A DNA stretch of 64,000 nt from Enterococcus cecorum (GTDB lineage Bacteria > Bacillota > Bacilli > Lactobacillales > Enterococcaceae): contig NZ_JAKUDS010000010.1 in NCBI RefSeq assembly GCF_023221775.1, positions 1 to 64,000 on the forward strand, given 5' to 3'. Below the pieces are notes generated by a model. It was not told the DNA's origin and did no database searches. It saw only the letters and a list, made by a program, of their open reading frames with translations. Position numbers and translations under genes: made by a program. Position 1 is the first letter of the stretch. Each line of letters opens with the position of its first letter. Shown here in pieces: positions 27,480-36,985 of this stretch.

Positions 27480-28766
27480 TTATTTCATCACTCTAATATC
27501 AAAATAATCCATAACCAGTTCGCAAAACATCATGTTCGCCCATGAGAACCATTCACGAGTATAATTATTCGGATTATTAACATCAAATCCTTCGTGCATA
27601 AAATGTGTCCCCGCATCAGTTGCTACCAATAAATCCAAAATTTTTTCTTTTTCTAATTTATCGTTGGTTGTTAAGCCTTCCATTGCAATCGCTATCGGCC
27701 AAACATAATCTTCAGGTGTATGAGACGACCCTATCCCTTTCGCGTATAATCCTTCATAAAAATAAGGGTTCTCTTTACTTAAAATTGTTTTACGAGTTGC
27801 TAGATAAATCGGATCATCAAACGTACAATACCCTAAATATGGTGCTGAAAGTAAGCTAGGTACATTACTATCATCCTGTAATAGTGTCCCTCCTAATCCA
27901 TCTACTTCATATGCATAAATGGTTTGCCCTTCTTTATTTTTTATACATCCATAGTCTAAAATTCCTTGATTAATTTCCATTTTCAATTTTTTCGCTTTTG
28001 TTGCAATTTCGCTATTAGGAATAATAATAGTAAATATTTCTTCAATGTAACCCAATATAACAACAGCAAACATATTCGATGGAATCAGATAACCATATTG
28101 GCAAGCATCATCACTTGGTCGAAATCCTGACCATGTCATTCCCGTAGGCTTTACATCAGTACCTTTTCCCTCATTAACTAAAGTATCTTCTTTACGAGTA
28201 GTCGTCCGTTGGAATCTGTATGAAGATGAATGATGATCTTGTTCTAAACTAAACACATTCAATATTTTAATGATTCCTTCCTTAAAATCTTCATCAAAAT
28301 GTGATTCAGATCCCGTATTCTTATACAATAAGTACGCTAATTGAACAGGATAACAAAGAGAATCAACTTCATACTTACGCTCCCAAATCCAGCCGTTCAT
28401 TTCAGTATCATCACTTTGATGTCCCAAACCATTATCACACTCATTAAAAGCGTTTGCATAAGGGTCTAAATTAATATATTTAAATTGTCTTTTTACTAAA
28501 CCAGATATCATCTCTTCAATTTCTTTATCATGTTTAGCCAAAACTAAATATGGACGAACTTGGGCTGTAGAATCACGCAACCACATAGCTGGAATATCTC
28601 CAGTTAAAACGAATGTCGTACCATCATTTTGAGGCTTAATTGTCGTAGTTAATGTATTAGCAAAAGAAGCTTCAAAATTCAATGCCCAATCCACATGTTT
28701 GTCTCCACATTTTTCTACGATTTTTTTAATAAGAATTGCAGCACTATTAGGTATATCTTTTTCCAT
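27480..28766 (-). CDS. GH125 exo-alpha-1,6-mannosidase
   Basis: A 428-residue protein of family GH125 (formerly DUF1237). Recognisable segments are TGDIPAMWLRDSTAQVRPYL, AFNECDNGLGHQSDDTEMNG, GWIWERKYEVDSLCYP and FMHEGFDVNNPNNYTREWFS. Members from S. pneumoniae and Clostridium are exo-alpha-1,6-mannosidases acting on N-glycan cores. There is no signal peptide. It is the first gene of the GH125-GH38-GH20-GH1 operon, with an AGGAGG ribosome binding site. An operator-like sequence lies 24-39 bp before its start codon, and the GntR/LacI-type regulator is encoded divergently. Confidence 0.95.
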   Translation of the reverse strand: MEKDIPNSAAILIKKIVEKCGDKHVDWALNFEASFANTLTTTIKPQNDGTTFVLTGDIPAMWLRDSTAQVRPYLVLAKHDKEIEEMISGLVKRQFKYINLDPYANAFNECDNGLGHQSDDTEMNGWIWERKYEVDSLCYPVQLAYLLYKNTGSESHFDEDFKEGIIKILNVFSLEQDHHSSSYRFQRTTTRKEDTLVNEGKGTDVKPTGMTWSGFRPSDDACQYGYLIPSNMFAVVILGYIEEIFTIIIPNSEIATKAKKLKMEINQGILDYGCIKNKEGQTIYAYEVDGLGGTLLQDDSNVPSLLSAPYLGYCTFDDPIYLATRKTILSKENPYFYEGLYAKGIGSSHTPEDYVWPIAIAMEGLTTNDKLEKEKILDLLVATDAGTHFMHEGFDVNNPNNYTREWFSWANMMFCELVMDYFDIRVMK

Positions 28767-28789
28767 AAAAAAATCCTCCTTACCACTAT

Positions 28790-28805
28790 ATATGATATAT
28801 CTTTT
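28790..28805. promoter_or_regulatory. Candidate operator O2 before the GH125 operon
   Basis: ATATGATATATCTTTT matches 12 of 16 positions of the palindrome at 28883-28898 and shares its full GATATATC core. It lies just upstream of the GH125 ribosome binding site, where a bound repressor would block transcription. Confidence 0.45.
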
Positions 28806-28882
28806 TGTTAATTTTAACTTATTTTTCTATATATGTCTATCTATTTTTCTATTTACAAGTAAAAAAATATATATTAAACTAT

Positions 28883-28898
28883 ATTTGATATATCAAAT
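28883..28898. promoter_or_regulatory. Candidate operator O1 (perfect 16-bp palindrome) before the regulator gene
   Basis: ATTTGATATATCAAAT is a perfect palindrome, 3 bp ahead of the GGAGGG ribosome binding site of the regulator gene and inside the divergent control region. It is the best candidate site for the product of 28913-29947 and implies autoregulation. Confidence 0.6.
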
Positions 28899-28912
28899 GT
28901 CGGAGGGATAAG

Positions 28913-29947
28913 ATGGAACCCTTATACTTAAAAATATTAAATGATTTGAAAAAAAAGATTTTTGATGGTGAGTTACGTCCCGGGGATCAACTACCAACAG
29001 AAAAAGAGCTATCAGAAACATACAAAGTAAGTCGCATCACTTCAAAACGAGCTTTAAGTGAATTAGAAAAAAATGGATTAATCGAGCGCACGAGAGGAAA
29101 AGGGAGTTTTGTCAAGAAATTAGAAAACAAAGTAACTAATAAAAAAATTTTGCTATTATTACCTTTTACTGATGATTTTGCTTTAGGTAATTTATCTGGA
29201 AGCATATTATCTGTCACTCAAGAAGCGAATTACGAATTATCAATTGTTACACATAATTATTTAAATGATATTACTATTACTGAATTACAAAATAACTTTG
29301 ATGGAATCATATACTATGCGAATAATGACAATCAGCATTTAGATTTACTATTCACACTAAACCAAATCAATTTTCCTACAATATTATTAGATAAAGAAAT
29401 TCCAGATTTAAATCTACCAACTTTTTTATCTGATAATTTTGCTGGTGGCATTGCAGCTACAAATTACTTCGTTGAACTAGGACATAAAAATATTGCCTAT
29501 CTATTTGGAAATCATGAACATCCTCAATCTGCTAGACAACGATATTTAGGATATATCCAAAGTATCATAAATAACGCTCTGCCTTTCCACACAGCATATA
29601 ATGAAGATATTTATGACGAAAAAAAATTAATTAAATATATACACAAAAATCGTATTACAGCGATTGTTTGTGAAAATGATGTTGTAGCAATTCAATCAAT
29701 GCGGCATTTAAAAAATAATAAATTATCTATTCCAGATGACTTATCTATTATAGGATTTGATGATATCCAAGCCGCACAACTTGTTGATCCCCAACTAACA
29801 ACTATTTCACAAGATTTTCATACCATCGGAAAAAAAGCCGGCCAGGCCATACTCCAATGGATTGAAACAAAACAGAAACCAAGTGGTCAAAAAGTCCCAA
29901 TTCACTTAATAATTAGGGAATCTACTAAGGAGGCAACTAATGATTAA
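28913..29947 (+). CDS. GntR-type DNA-binding / LacI-type sensor chimeric regulator
   Basis: A 344-residue regulator. Residues about 1-70 are a GntR winged helix (GDQLPTEKELSETYKVSRIT, then ALSELEKNGLIERTRGKGSF). Residues about 75-340 are a periplasmic-binding-protein-like sugar sensor of the LacI/AraR kind (NFPTILLDKEIP, YFVELGHKNIAYLFG, SIIGFDDIQAAQLVDPQLTT). B. subtilis AraR has this same build. It likely senses a mannose-containing glycan and represses the enzyme and transport genes through the ATTTGATATATCAAAT-type sites; this is inference. Its stop codon overlaps the GH92 start by 8 nt. Confidence 0.9.
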   Translation: MEPLYLKILNDLKKKIFDGELRPGDQLPTEKELSETYKVSRITSKRALSELEKNGLIERTRGKGSFVKKLENKVTNKKILLLLPFTDDFALGNLSGSILSVTQEANYELSIVTHNYLNDITITELQNNFDGIIYYANNDNQHLDLLFTLNQINFPTILLDKEIPDLNLPTFLSDNFAGGIAATNYFVELGHKNIAYLFGNHEHPQSARQRYLGYIQSIINNALPFHTAYNEDIYDEKKLIKYIHKNRITAIVCENDVVAIQSMRHLKNNKLSIPDDLSIIGFDDIQAAQLVDPQLTTISQDFHTIGKKAGQAILQWIETKQKPSGQKVPIHLIIRESTKEATND

Positions 29948-32084
29948 TAAAATAGATACTCGACATGGAACTGCTAATCAACAAAGCTTTTCAAATGGTA
30001 ATTGTCTACCCTATACAGGCGTCCCTTTTGGAATGAACTATTTTTCTATTCAAACAAGTAATGAAAGAGGAAGTTGGTGGTTTCATCCAGAAGATCATGT
30101 CTTCCAAGGCTATCGATTAACCCACCAGCCTAGCCCCTGGATGGGCGATTTTTCTCATTTGTTATTAACTCCATTTAGTGGTGGATTAACTGACCCATCA
30201 ATATTTAAAGTACAAAGCAGTTATCGGCCAGATGAAGCTTTATTCAAACCATTTGAAATCAACATTTCTCAATTAAAATACCAAATAAGTTCAAAATTGG
30301 TTCCAAGCATGTATGGTGCTATATTAGAAATAAACTATACACATTCAAAAAATGGTTTACTGCTAACATTACCTGGACTAAAAAAATACAAACAGCTTAA
30401 TGAACATGAATTGGCGATTAGTATCGTAAATTATTCTGATTGCGAAGATTTGGATTTCACTTTTTACTTATCCCTATATTTCGATAATCCTTTTCAAAAT
30501 ATCGAATGCTTCACTTCTGATGATGAAAACGACTATCTAATCATCCATTTTGAGAATATAAATCATCAAATATTACATCTGGGAACATCATTTATCAGTT
30601 TTGACCAGGCAATATTAAACAGAAATCGTGAGCAACATTTACACATAGATTATTTTCGAAATAGCAGCGTAAATCAATGGAAACAATACTTTGATAAATT
30701 TCAAGTAGAATTTTCGGATGCCAATCATGAAAAAACATTCTATCATAATTTATATCGATTATTGTTATTCCCACAAACATTTTATGAAATTAATGATGAA
30801 GGAAATAAGATTCACTACGATACAACTAGCAAATCAATTAAACCTGGTATTCTATACACAAACAATGGATTTTGGGATACTTATAAAACAGTCTATCCTT
30901 TATTCTCACTTTTTTTAAGAGAAAAATACGAAGAAATACTTGAAGGAATTCTTAATAGCTACAAAGAAGCTGGATTCTTACCAAAATGGTTGTCCCCTGA
31001 TGAGAGAGGGTTAATGCCTGGAACTTTAATTGACGCGGTTATTGCAGACGCTGCAGTTAAGGGAATAAAACCAGAATTAATGCCTGATTTCCTAAATGCA
31101 ATGATTAAATCTGCTACTACTCAAAGTAAAAGTAAAAAATATGGACGTCAAGGTGCGCTAGAATATTTGAAATATGGATATGTACCTAGTAACTTTTCAG
31201 AGTCAGTAAATCATACACTTGATTATGCCTATAGTGACTATTGTATTAGCAAAGTTGCCGATGTATTAGGAATGAGGGAAGTTTCACAGTATTATGCGGA
31301 CCAATCATTAAATTATAAAAATATCTTTGATAAAGAGCACAAGTTTATGCGTGCAAAAGATATTAATGGTCAATTCCGTACAGATTTTTCTCCAATCAGC
31401 TGGGGAAAAGATTACGCTGAGGGAAGTGCTTGGCAAAGTAGTTTTGCAGTTTATCAAGATTTTAATGGCTTGATATCTATTTTTGGTGGTAAGGAAGCAT
31501 TTACGGAAAAGCTTATCGGTCTTTGTAATCAAGAACCAATCTTTGATGTTAGCGGCTATGGATACGAAATTCACGAAATGAGCGAAATGGCTGCAGTAGA
31601 TTTCGGACAACTTGCTATTTCTAACCAACCTAGTTTTCATTATCCATTCCTATTTAATTATATTGGTAAACCTGAGATGGCCCAACCACTAATAAAAAAT
31701 CTTTTAACGCAATGTTTTAATGCTAGTTATCGAGCTTATCCTGGTGACGAAGACAATGGGAGTATGGCTGGGTGGTATATATTCAACGCTCTTGGTTTTT
31801 ATCCAGTTACTCCTGGAAGCGGAGAATATGTCATCGGTATGCCACTAATAAAAGAAGCACATTTAAAACTTTCAAGTGGAAATATCTTAACTATTCGTAC
31901 TAATAAGAACAAGCCTCAACATCAGTTCATCCACGAAATATACCTAAAAGACAAACGATATCAAAAATTGTACTTTACGCACAATGAATTGATGGAAGGC
32001 GGCGAAATATTCTTTGAACTAGGGACAGTCCCCCATCCGAAGAAATATCAAAAATCTGACTTGCCTTTTTCATTATCTAAATAG
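29940..32084 (+). CDS. GH92 alpha-mannosidase, cytoplasmic
   Basis: A 714-residue family 92 enzyme; family members are calcium-dependent alpha-mannosidases that often cut alpha-1,2 links. Conserved blocks are YTGVPFGMNYFSIQT, AEGSAWQSSFAVYQD, GDEDNGSMAGWYIFNALGF and YPVTPGSGEYVIGMPLI. No signal peptide is present, which agrees with an intracellular enzyme like that of S. pneumoniae. The ATG overlaps the end of the regulator gene by 8 nt and is preceded by AAGGAGG, so the two genes form one operon divergent from GH125-GH38-GH20-GH1. A strong terminator follows. Confidence 0.94.
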   Translation: MINKIDTRHGTANQQSFSNGNCLPYTGVPFGMNYFSIQTSNERGSWWFHPEDHVFQGYRLTHQPSPWMGDFSHLLLTPFSGGLTDPSIFKVQSSYRPDEALFKPFEINISQLKYQISSKLVPSMYGAILEINYTHSKNGLLLTLPGLKKYKQLNEHELAISIVNYSDCEDLDFTFYLSLYFDNPFQNIECFTSDDENDYLIIHFENINHQILHLGTSFISFDQAILNRNREQHLHIDYFRNSSVNQWKQYFDKFQVEFSDANHEKTFYHNLYRLLLFPQTFYEINDEGNKIHYDTTSKSIKPGILYTNNGFWDTYKTVYPLFSLFLREKYEEILEGILNSYKEAGFLPKWLSPDERGLMPGTLIDAVIADAAVKGIKPELMPDFLNAMIKSATTQSKSKKYGRQGALEYLKYGYVPSNFSESVNHTLDYAYSDYCISKVADVLGMREVSQYYADQSLNYKNIFDKEHKFMRAKDINGQFRTDFSPISWGKDYAEGSAWQSSFAVYQDFNGLISIFGGKEAFTEKLIGLCNQEPIFDVSGYGYEIHEMSEMAAVDFGQLAISNQPSFHYPFLFNYIGKPEMAQPLIKNLLTQCFNASYRAYPGDEDNGSMAGWYIFNALGFYPVTPGSGEYVIGMPLIKEAHLKLSSGNILTIRTNKNKPQHQFIHEIYLKDKRYQKLYFTHNELMEGGEIFFELGTVPHPKKYQKSDLPFSLSK

Positions 32085-32130
32085 ATACTTTCCATTTACC
32101 TACACTAATTATAATGATATAACGTTAAAC

Positions 32131-32182
32131 ACCCCCACCTACTATTCAATACATCTATTTTTGAACAGTAAGTGAGGGGGGT
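32131..32182. terminator. Bidirectional terminator between GH92 and the ROK gene
   Basis: The long stem ACCCCCACCTACTATTCAA / TTGAACAGTAAGTGAGGGGGGT (32131-32149 with 32161-32182) lies between two convergent genes. T-rich stretches follow on both strands. Confidence 0.8.
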
Positions 32183-32215
32183 ATTTTGTCTAATTTTGTA
32201 TTGACTATCTAAACT

Positions 32216-33070
32216 TTATGTAAAAAGTAATTCATAATTTATTGCTGCACCAATTAAATTCGCATCATTTCCATATTTACATGCTACTACTTGGGGCATA
32301 ATATCATCTATCTTTTCTATTTTTAATAGTTTTTGAAGTCTTACACTAATATTTTCAATTAATACTGCTTGCGTAGAAACACCTCCGCCAACAATAATTA
32401 TTTCAGGATCCAAAATGACTTGTATATTATACAAAGCCTGAGCAATTCCATCATACATTTGATTTAAATAGTCTTGAGCAACTGTATCGCCAGCAGTTGC
32501 TAATTCAAATAATTTTTTCCCATCGATTTCAGTTCCCGTAGCTTCCGAATATTCTTCAGCCTTATGGACAGCAGTTGCTAAAAGACTGAGTTTTTTACTT
32601 GCATATGGTTTAATTAATCCAAATTCTCCCCCAAATAGATGGCTTCCTTTGTACACCTTCCTATTGATAAATATTGAACCGCCTATTCCTGTGCCAATGA
32701 CAATAAAAATGCTGTTATTTACGTTTTTTCCAACTCCCAAACTCATTTCAGCAATGCCTGCACAAACAGCATCATTTTCAATTGATACAGGTAGCTGTAA
32801 ATACTCTTCCAGTTGCTGAAGAATGGGACGATTATGCAAATAACTTATTGCACTTACACCTTCAATACAGCCTTTTTCAACATTCACTGCCCCTGGAGAA
32901 CTAATCGCAACCCCTTCAACATTATCATACCTACCTACTATTTCTTTCATTTTAGCAATGAATTTTTCAAAACAATCTGGAGTGCTAAAATTTCCCCGAG
33001 ATACTAATTGATTTTCTTTCCATCCTGCATACTTTATACTTGTACCACCTATATCGAATACGACTATCAA
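32216..33070 (-). CDS. ROK-family sugar kinase without the zinc motif
   Basis: A 284-residue kinase of the ROK family. The phosphate-binding start is VVFDIGGTSIKYAGW; IENDAVCAGIAEMSLG carries the catalytic Asp, and VIGTGIGGSIFI and GGEFGLIKPYASKK follow. The usual CxCGxxGCxE zinc motif after GEFG is absent. No HTH domain is present, so it is a kinase and not a NagC-type repressor. It may phosphorylate mannose, ManNAc, GlcNAc or a small glycoside released by the glycosidases; the S. pneumoniae N-glycan cluster also has a ROK gene. The start is probably the TTG at 33070 with AAGGAAG 8 nt upstream. It is the last gene of the operon read from the transporter. Confidence 0.85.
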   Translation of the reverse strand: MIVVFDIGGTSIKYAGWKENQLVSRGNFSTPDCFEKFIAKMKEIVGRYDNVEGVAISSPGAVNVEKGCIEGVSAISYLHNRPILQQLEEYLQLPVSIENDAVCAGIAEMSLGVGKNVNNSIFIVIGTGIGGSIFINRKVYKGSHLFGGEFGLIKPYASKKLSLLATAVHKAEEYSEATGTEIDGKKLFELATAGDTVAQDYLNQMYDGIAQALYNIQVILDPEIIIVGGGVSTQAVLIENISVRLQKLLKIEKIDDIMPQVVACKYGNDANLIGAAINYELLFT

Positions 33071-33107
33071 TAGAATCACTTCCTTATTATATTTTTATAT
33101 TGATTCT

Positions 33108-34586
33108 CTACAACTCAGTATATCCATCCTTATATTCTTCTCGAAACTCTTTAGGTGTTATTCCATTTAATTTTTTGAACATTTTAGAAAAATAGTTTGT
33201 ATTATTATACCCAATCTCTTCTGAAATCTCATTTATATTAAAATTACTATTTAACAGGAGATACTGAGCCCTTTTTATTCTAATTTGATTTAGATATTGT
33301 GAAAAACTGTATCTAATTTCTTTTTTAAATACTTGACCAAGATATACTGCATTAACATGTAATTGATCAGCCACACTTTTTAAAGTAAGTTCTTCTCGAT
33401 AATTTTTTTGAATGATTTCAATTACACTTTTTGTAAGCGATGAAAAATGAGTATCCTCACCTTGATAAGCCGCACCGTTCAATAATTCTTCAAGTAAACG
33501 TTTCAATTCATAAACAGTATTACTACTACGGATTTTTTCAATAGTTTCTTCATATACTTCTCTACTAATTGTAGGATATTGTCGAAACATATCATTAAAG
33601 AGTAAAAATGTAATATATCTTGCATTCTCTGGTGGCACTTGCTGATTAACTACACGTTCAAATATACTATCTAGTTCCTGGGAAATTGTTTTTGTATCCC
33701 CTATCATTAGTGACTTATTAAACGAAAGAAACGAAAAGTCATCTCTAACAAGTTCAGAATCAATCCCATTCGAAAAATTTGGTAATAAGTCAGGATAGAA
33801 ATTTCTTATTTCTTCTAATTGTGAGACTCTTGAATAACTTTCATATAGATTTTCCCAATCAATAATTGTTTCACCAACATATATTTGAATTGATTTTTCA
33901 TATTTTCTTCTTATATTAGATAAATAGGTATTTAAGGCCGAGACTTTCCCGATAAAGATTATTAGCAGTTGATTATGTTGTTGAATCCCTCCAGAAATCA
34001 CTAACGGCTGTCCAAATTTTTGTGTGAATTCTATTATTGAAAGTAATTCATCTTGATTGCCCTGAATTTTCAATATCGTAAAAGGACCTTTACCGCTTAT
34101 GTGAAAGTCCAATAATAGCCTCTCAAATTCACTCTCATTCAACTCGTCGTTTATCCACCTAATCAATTGGTTTTCACGTATCAAATGTTCTTGATTTTGA
34201 CGCTGAGCTAATTCATCAAGCTCTTTTTTAATTTTTAAAACTATTTCTGCTAACTCTTCTTTATCTACAGGTTTTAAAAGATAATCTTTCACTCCAAGTC
34301 GAATACCTTCTTTAACATAATCAAATTCTTGATATCCGGATAAAAAGATTGACATAAATTTTTTACCTTGTTGTTGCGCGGTATTTATCATCTCAATTCC
34401 TGTCATTTCCGGCATAGTGATATCACTAATCACCAAATCAACATGATTATCAGCCAAATAATCCAGCGCTTCCATTGCTGTTCTAGCAGTCTTTACAAAT
34501 TCAAAACCTAAATCATTCCAAGGAAGAAGAAATTTTAATCCTTCTAAAATCATATATTCATCATCTACAGCCAAGATTTTATACAA
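33108..34586 (-). CDS. YesN-type response regulator (receiver plus AraC DNA-binding domain)
   Basis: A 492-residue response regulator. The receiver domain spans residues about 1-120 (ILAVDDEYMILEGLKFL, with the phosphoacceptor Asp in DLVISDITMPEMTG and the Lys in DYLLKPVDK). A middle linker follows, and the C-terminal AraC/XylS helix-turn-helix covers about 390-490 (LTLKSVADQLHVNAVYLGQ and EISEEIGYNNTNYFSKMFKK). It pairs with the histidine kinase gene, whose stop codon it overlaps by 8 nt. The start is a TTG behind AGGAGGAG. It likely activates the transporter and glycosidase genes in response to glycan, as the YesMN-type TCS07 of S. pneumoniae does for host glycan genes. Confidence 0.92.
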   Translation of the reverse strand: MYKILAVDDEYMILEGLKFLLPWNDLGFEFVKTARTAMEALDYLADNHVDLVISDITMPEMTGIEMINTAQQQGKKFMSIFLSGYQEFDYVKEGIRLGVKDYLLKPVDKEELAEIVLKIKKELDELAQRQNQEHLIRENQLIRWINDELNESEFERLLLDFHISGKGPFTILKIQGNQDELLSIIEFTQKFGQPLVISGGIQQHNQLLIIFIGKVSALNTYLSNIRRKYEKSIQIYVGETIIDWENLYESYSRVSQLEEIRNFYPDLLPNFSNGIDSELVRDDFSFLSFNKSLMIGDTKTISQELDSIFERVVNQQVPPENARYITFLLFNDMFRQYPTISREVYEETIEKIRSSNTVYELKRLLEELLNGAAYQGEDTHFSSLTKSVIEIIQKNYREELTLKSVADQLHVNAVYLGQVFKKEIRYSFSQYLNQIRIKRAQYLLLNSNFNINEISEEIGYNNTNYFSKMFKKLNGITPKEFREEYKDGYTEL

Positions 34587-36306
34587 AATATTCTCCTCCT
34601 TTAATCACTAATGTTACAGTCGTTCTTACATTTTCAATTGAATGAATATTCATAAAGAAATTTTCATTGAATGTATTTTTTAAACGATCATAGACATTAT
34701 GCAAACCAATTGAATTTTGATTTTCATCAGCTCTCTGAGTTAATTTTTCACGTATCTCCTTTAATCTTTCTTCTGAAATTCCTTTTCCATTATCAATAAT
34801 TTGAATAATAATATCCTCATCCACCAACATTGCCTTTACACTAATAGCATTATCATTTCTTGTATAATCTACACCATGTACAAAATAATTTTCAATTAAT
34901 GGTTGAATAGTGAATTTTGGAACAATTAATTTTTCAAGCTTTTCATCTAATACAAAATTATACGCAACTCTATCAGGATAACGCATTTGATATAAATATA
35001 CATATTTTTCACAGAAAAACAGCTCTTTTTTTAAAGTGGTAGTTTTTTCTTGATTCGTATTATTTCTAAGTAAAGCAGAAAATGCATAAACAACATCAGC
35101 CAATTCATTCTGTTGTTTACTTAAAGCATACATTCGAATATATTCCAATGTATTATATAAAAAATGTGGATTAATTTGTGCCTGTAATGCTCTCATATGT
35201 GCATCTCTTTGTTTAATTTCAAGTTCATAATTTTCTTGGATATACTGATCTAAACTCTCAATCATAAAATTAATTGCTTGTGATAAATCTTCTAGCTCAT
35301 CCTGAACTTTCGATAAATCTATTCTCTCTTTTAAATTTCCTTCAGCAACACTATGTGTAATACCTTCAATCATGGAAACTTGATTAAAATATCGTTTAAA
35401 TGTATGATTTAGCGTGATTAATAATATTCCGGCAAGCAATACTCCGAATAATATAATAATCGTAAAAAATTTTACATTTTCTGACCATAGTCTTTTTTTA
35501 CTTACAAGTATTACATAACACAAATCTTTACTACTACGACTTTTTAAAACATAGAATTTGTTGCTGATTTCATCGGGTATATTATTTCTACGTAAAAAAT
35601 GCGCGATTATTTTTTTATATTGTTTATCATTCAAAAAATTTTGAGTTGAAAACATCATTTGATTTGAATTATCAAAAATAAATGCTTCCATTCCGTTCAA
35701 TTCCATCATATGTTCAAAAGTACCTAAAACAGACTTCTGTGAAAAAACGACTGATAACTCACCTACATGTTCGAATCCAAATGGACTAATTATTGATTTT
35801 TTCATAACAAACCCTTGCTCATATGGAATTTGTCCATATTCTTTTCTACCCATAGGATTTGATTTATCTGCGACTAAATACTTAGAAGATTCTTCAAGTT
35901 TTACATAAACTTTATCTAAATCATTAAATGCACTGAAAAAAACAGGAATTGTCTCCGAAATTCTGGTATCTCGTTTATAAGCTAGCCAAGAATCTTGCGT
36001 GTATGAAAAATAATCAGATGCAGACATATTTAAATAAGCACGCATATTATCAATAGCAGTATTAGAGCCTGCTAATTCCATATAAATAAAATTTAGTGCA
36101 TCATTATTTGCTTCAACTGAATTTTGTATACGCTTCTCTAAATCTTCCATATTGGTTACCATCTTACGATAATTTGTATCCGCTGTATATAAACAAAGTC
36201 CCACTACCGTTAAAAAGATGACACCCACTAACAAAACAGCATAAATTTGCATGAGACGATTCATTAAGTATTCTCTTTTAAAAATTTGCTTTATAAGCTT
36301 CTTCAT
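34579..36306 (-). CDS. YesM-type sensor histidine kinase
   Basis: A 575-residue membrane kinase. It has an N-terminal transmembrane helix (about residues 16-40), an extracellular sensor region, a second helix (about 275-295), a HAMP segment, a His_kinase domain with the phosphorylated His in INPHFLYNTLEYIRM, and a C-terminal ATPase domain (IIQIIDNGKGISEERL, SIGLHNVYDRL). It pairs with the overlapping response regulator gene. The ATG at 36306 has GGAGG close upstream; an earlier in-frame start at 36360 lies inside the DUF624 gene. It overlaps the DUF624 gene by 29 nt. The ligand may be the binding protein with its sugar, or the glycan itself. Confidence 0.92.
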   Translation of the reverse strand: MKKLIKQIFKREYLMNRLMQIYAVLLVGVIFLTVVGLCLYTADTNYRKMVTNMEDLEKRIQNSVEANNDALNFIYMELAGSNTAIDNMRAYLNMSASDYFSYTQDSWLAYKRDTRISETIPVFFSAFNDLDKVYVKLEESSKYLVADKSNPMGRKEYGQIPYEQGFVMKKSIISPFGFEHVGELSVVFSQKSVLGTFEHMMELNGMEAFIFDNSNQMMFSTQNFLNDKQYKKIIAHFLRRNNIPDEISNKFYVLKSRSSKDLCYVILVSKKRLWSENVKFFTIIILFGVLLAGILLITLNHTFKRYFNQVSMIEGITHSVAEGNLKERIDLSKVQDELEDLSQAINFMIESLDQYIQENYELEIKQRDAHMRALQAQINPHFLYNTLEYIRMYALSKQQNELADVVYAFSALLRNNTNQEKTTTLKKELFFCEKYVYLYQMRYPDRVAYNFVLDEKLEKLIVPKFTIQPLIENYFVHGVDYTRNDNAISVKAMLVDEDIIIQIIDNGKGISEERLKEIREKLTQRADENQNSIGLHNVYDRLKNTFNENFFMNIHSIENVRTTVTLVIKGGEYFV

Positions 36307-36913
36307 TCTCCTCCAACTTTCTTGAAATAATCTCACGTTTTTCTTTAGTGGAAAATTCACTCCATATAGCTATTAAAGCAAAAGTAGCAAATAACAGCAA
36401 CCCTTTAAAATTCCAAGTAATAAAAATAATTGTACTAATCCCAAGAATTATTTTCAAAAATCCAAAAAAGTTAAAGAATACACTAATGAATGACAATTTA
36501 AATAAATTAACTGTTGATATGTCATATTTACTTTCATATTGAACTAAATATAAATACATCACCATTATCAACAACAAAACAAATACCATTATGATATCTG
36601 CTATAAACCAAACTAACCCTTTCATCTGAGTGGATAAAAATAAATTATATACTACTAAAATTGTTAACATTTCCATAATAAAAAAATGTAGATTGCTTCT
36701 TCTAAAATTATATTTCCAATTTATGTAATAGTTACTTAAGGTAATATTTTGATAATCCAAACCATATTCAGATAATAAGTCCACCATCGTTTGAAAAGAT
36801 GGGCCAATCCCAAGCAAAATACCTCCCATTAAAGAAAATAATAAAAAAAACATATTCAACTTAATAATAGTCCAAATGAAATAAAATCCTCTTTGTATGC
36901 CACTGCTCACCAT
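36278..36913 (-). CDS. DUF624 (YesL-like) membrane protein
   Basis: A 211-residue protein with about five hydrophobic helices (for example LNMFFLLFSLMGGILLGIG, and LVWFIADIIMVFVLLLIMV). It matches the DUF624/YesL family, which is often encoded with YesMN two-component systems and LplABC-type sugar importers. The exact function is unknown; it may assist signalling or transport. The ATG at 36913 lies 6 nt after a weak GAAGTG. The gene follows a terminator-like hairpin after the binding-protein gene and overlaps the kinase gene. Confidence 0.82.
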   Translation of the reverse strand: MVSSGIQRGFYFIWTIIKLNMFFLLFSLMGGILLGIGPSFQTMVDLLSEYGLDYQNITLSNYYINWKYNFRRSNLHFFIMEMLTILVVYNLFLSTQMKGLVWFIADIIMVFVLLLIMVMYLYLVQYESKYDISTVNLFKLSFISVFFNFFGFLKIILGISTIIFITWNFKGLLLFATFALIAIWSEFSTKEKREIISRKLEENEEAYKANF

Positions 36914-36941
36914 ATATATCACTTCTTTCAGATTATTGCCA

Positions 36942-36972
36942 TAAAAGAGCGTAGAACATGATTCTACGCTCT
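36942..36972 (-). terminator. Hairpin between the binding-protein gene and the DUF624 gene
   Basis: The perfect stem AGAGCGTAGAA (36946-36956) / TTCTACGCTCT (36962-36972) with a 5-nt loop is followed by four T on the minus strand. It probably gives partial termination, so that the importer genes are expressed at a higher level than the signalling genes. Confidence 0.7.
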
Positions 36973-36985
36973 AAAATTAGCAATG

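Noticed and set aside
32216-33070. ROK protein as a NagC/XylR-type repressor
   Set aside because: The protein starts directly with the kinase fold and has no N-terminal DNA-binding domain.
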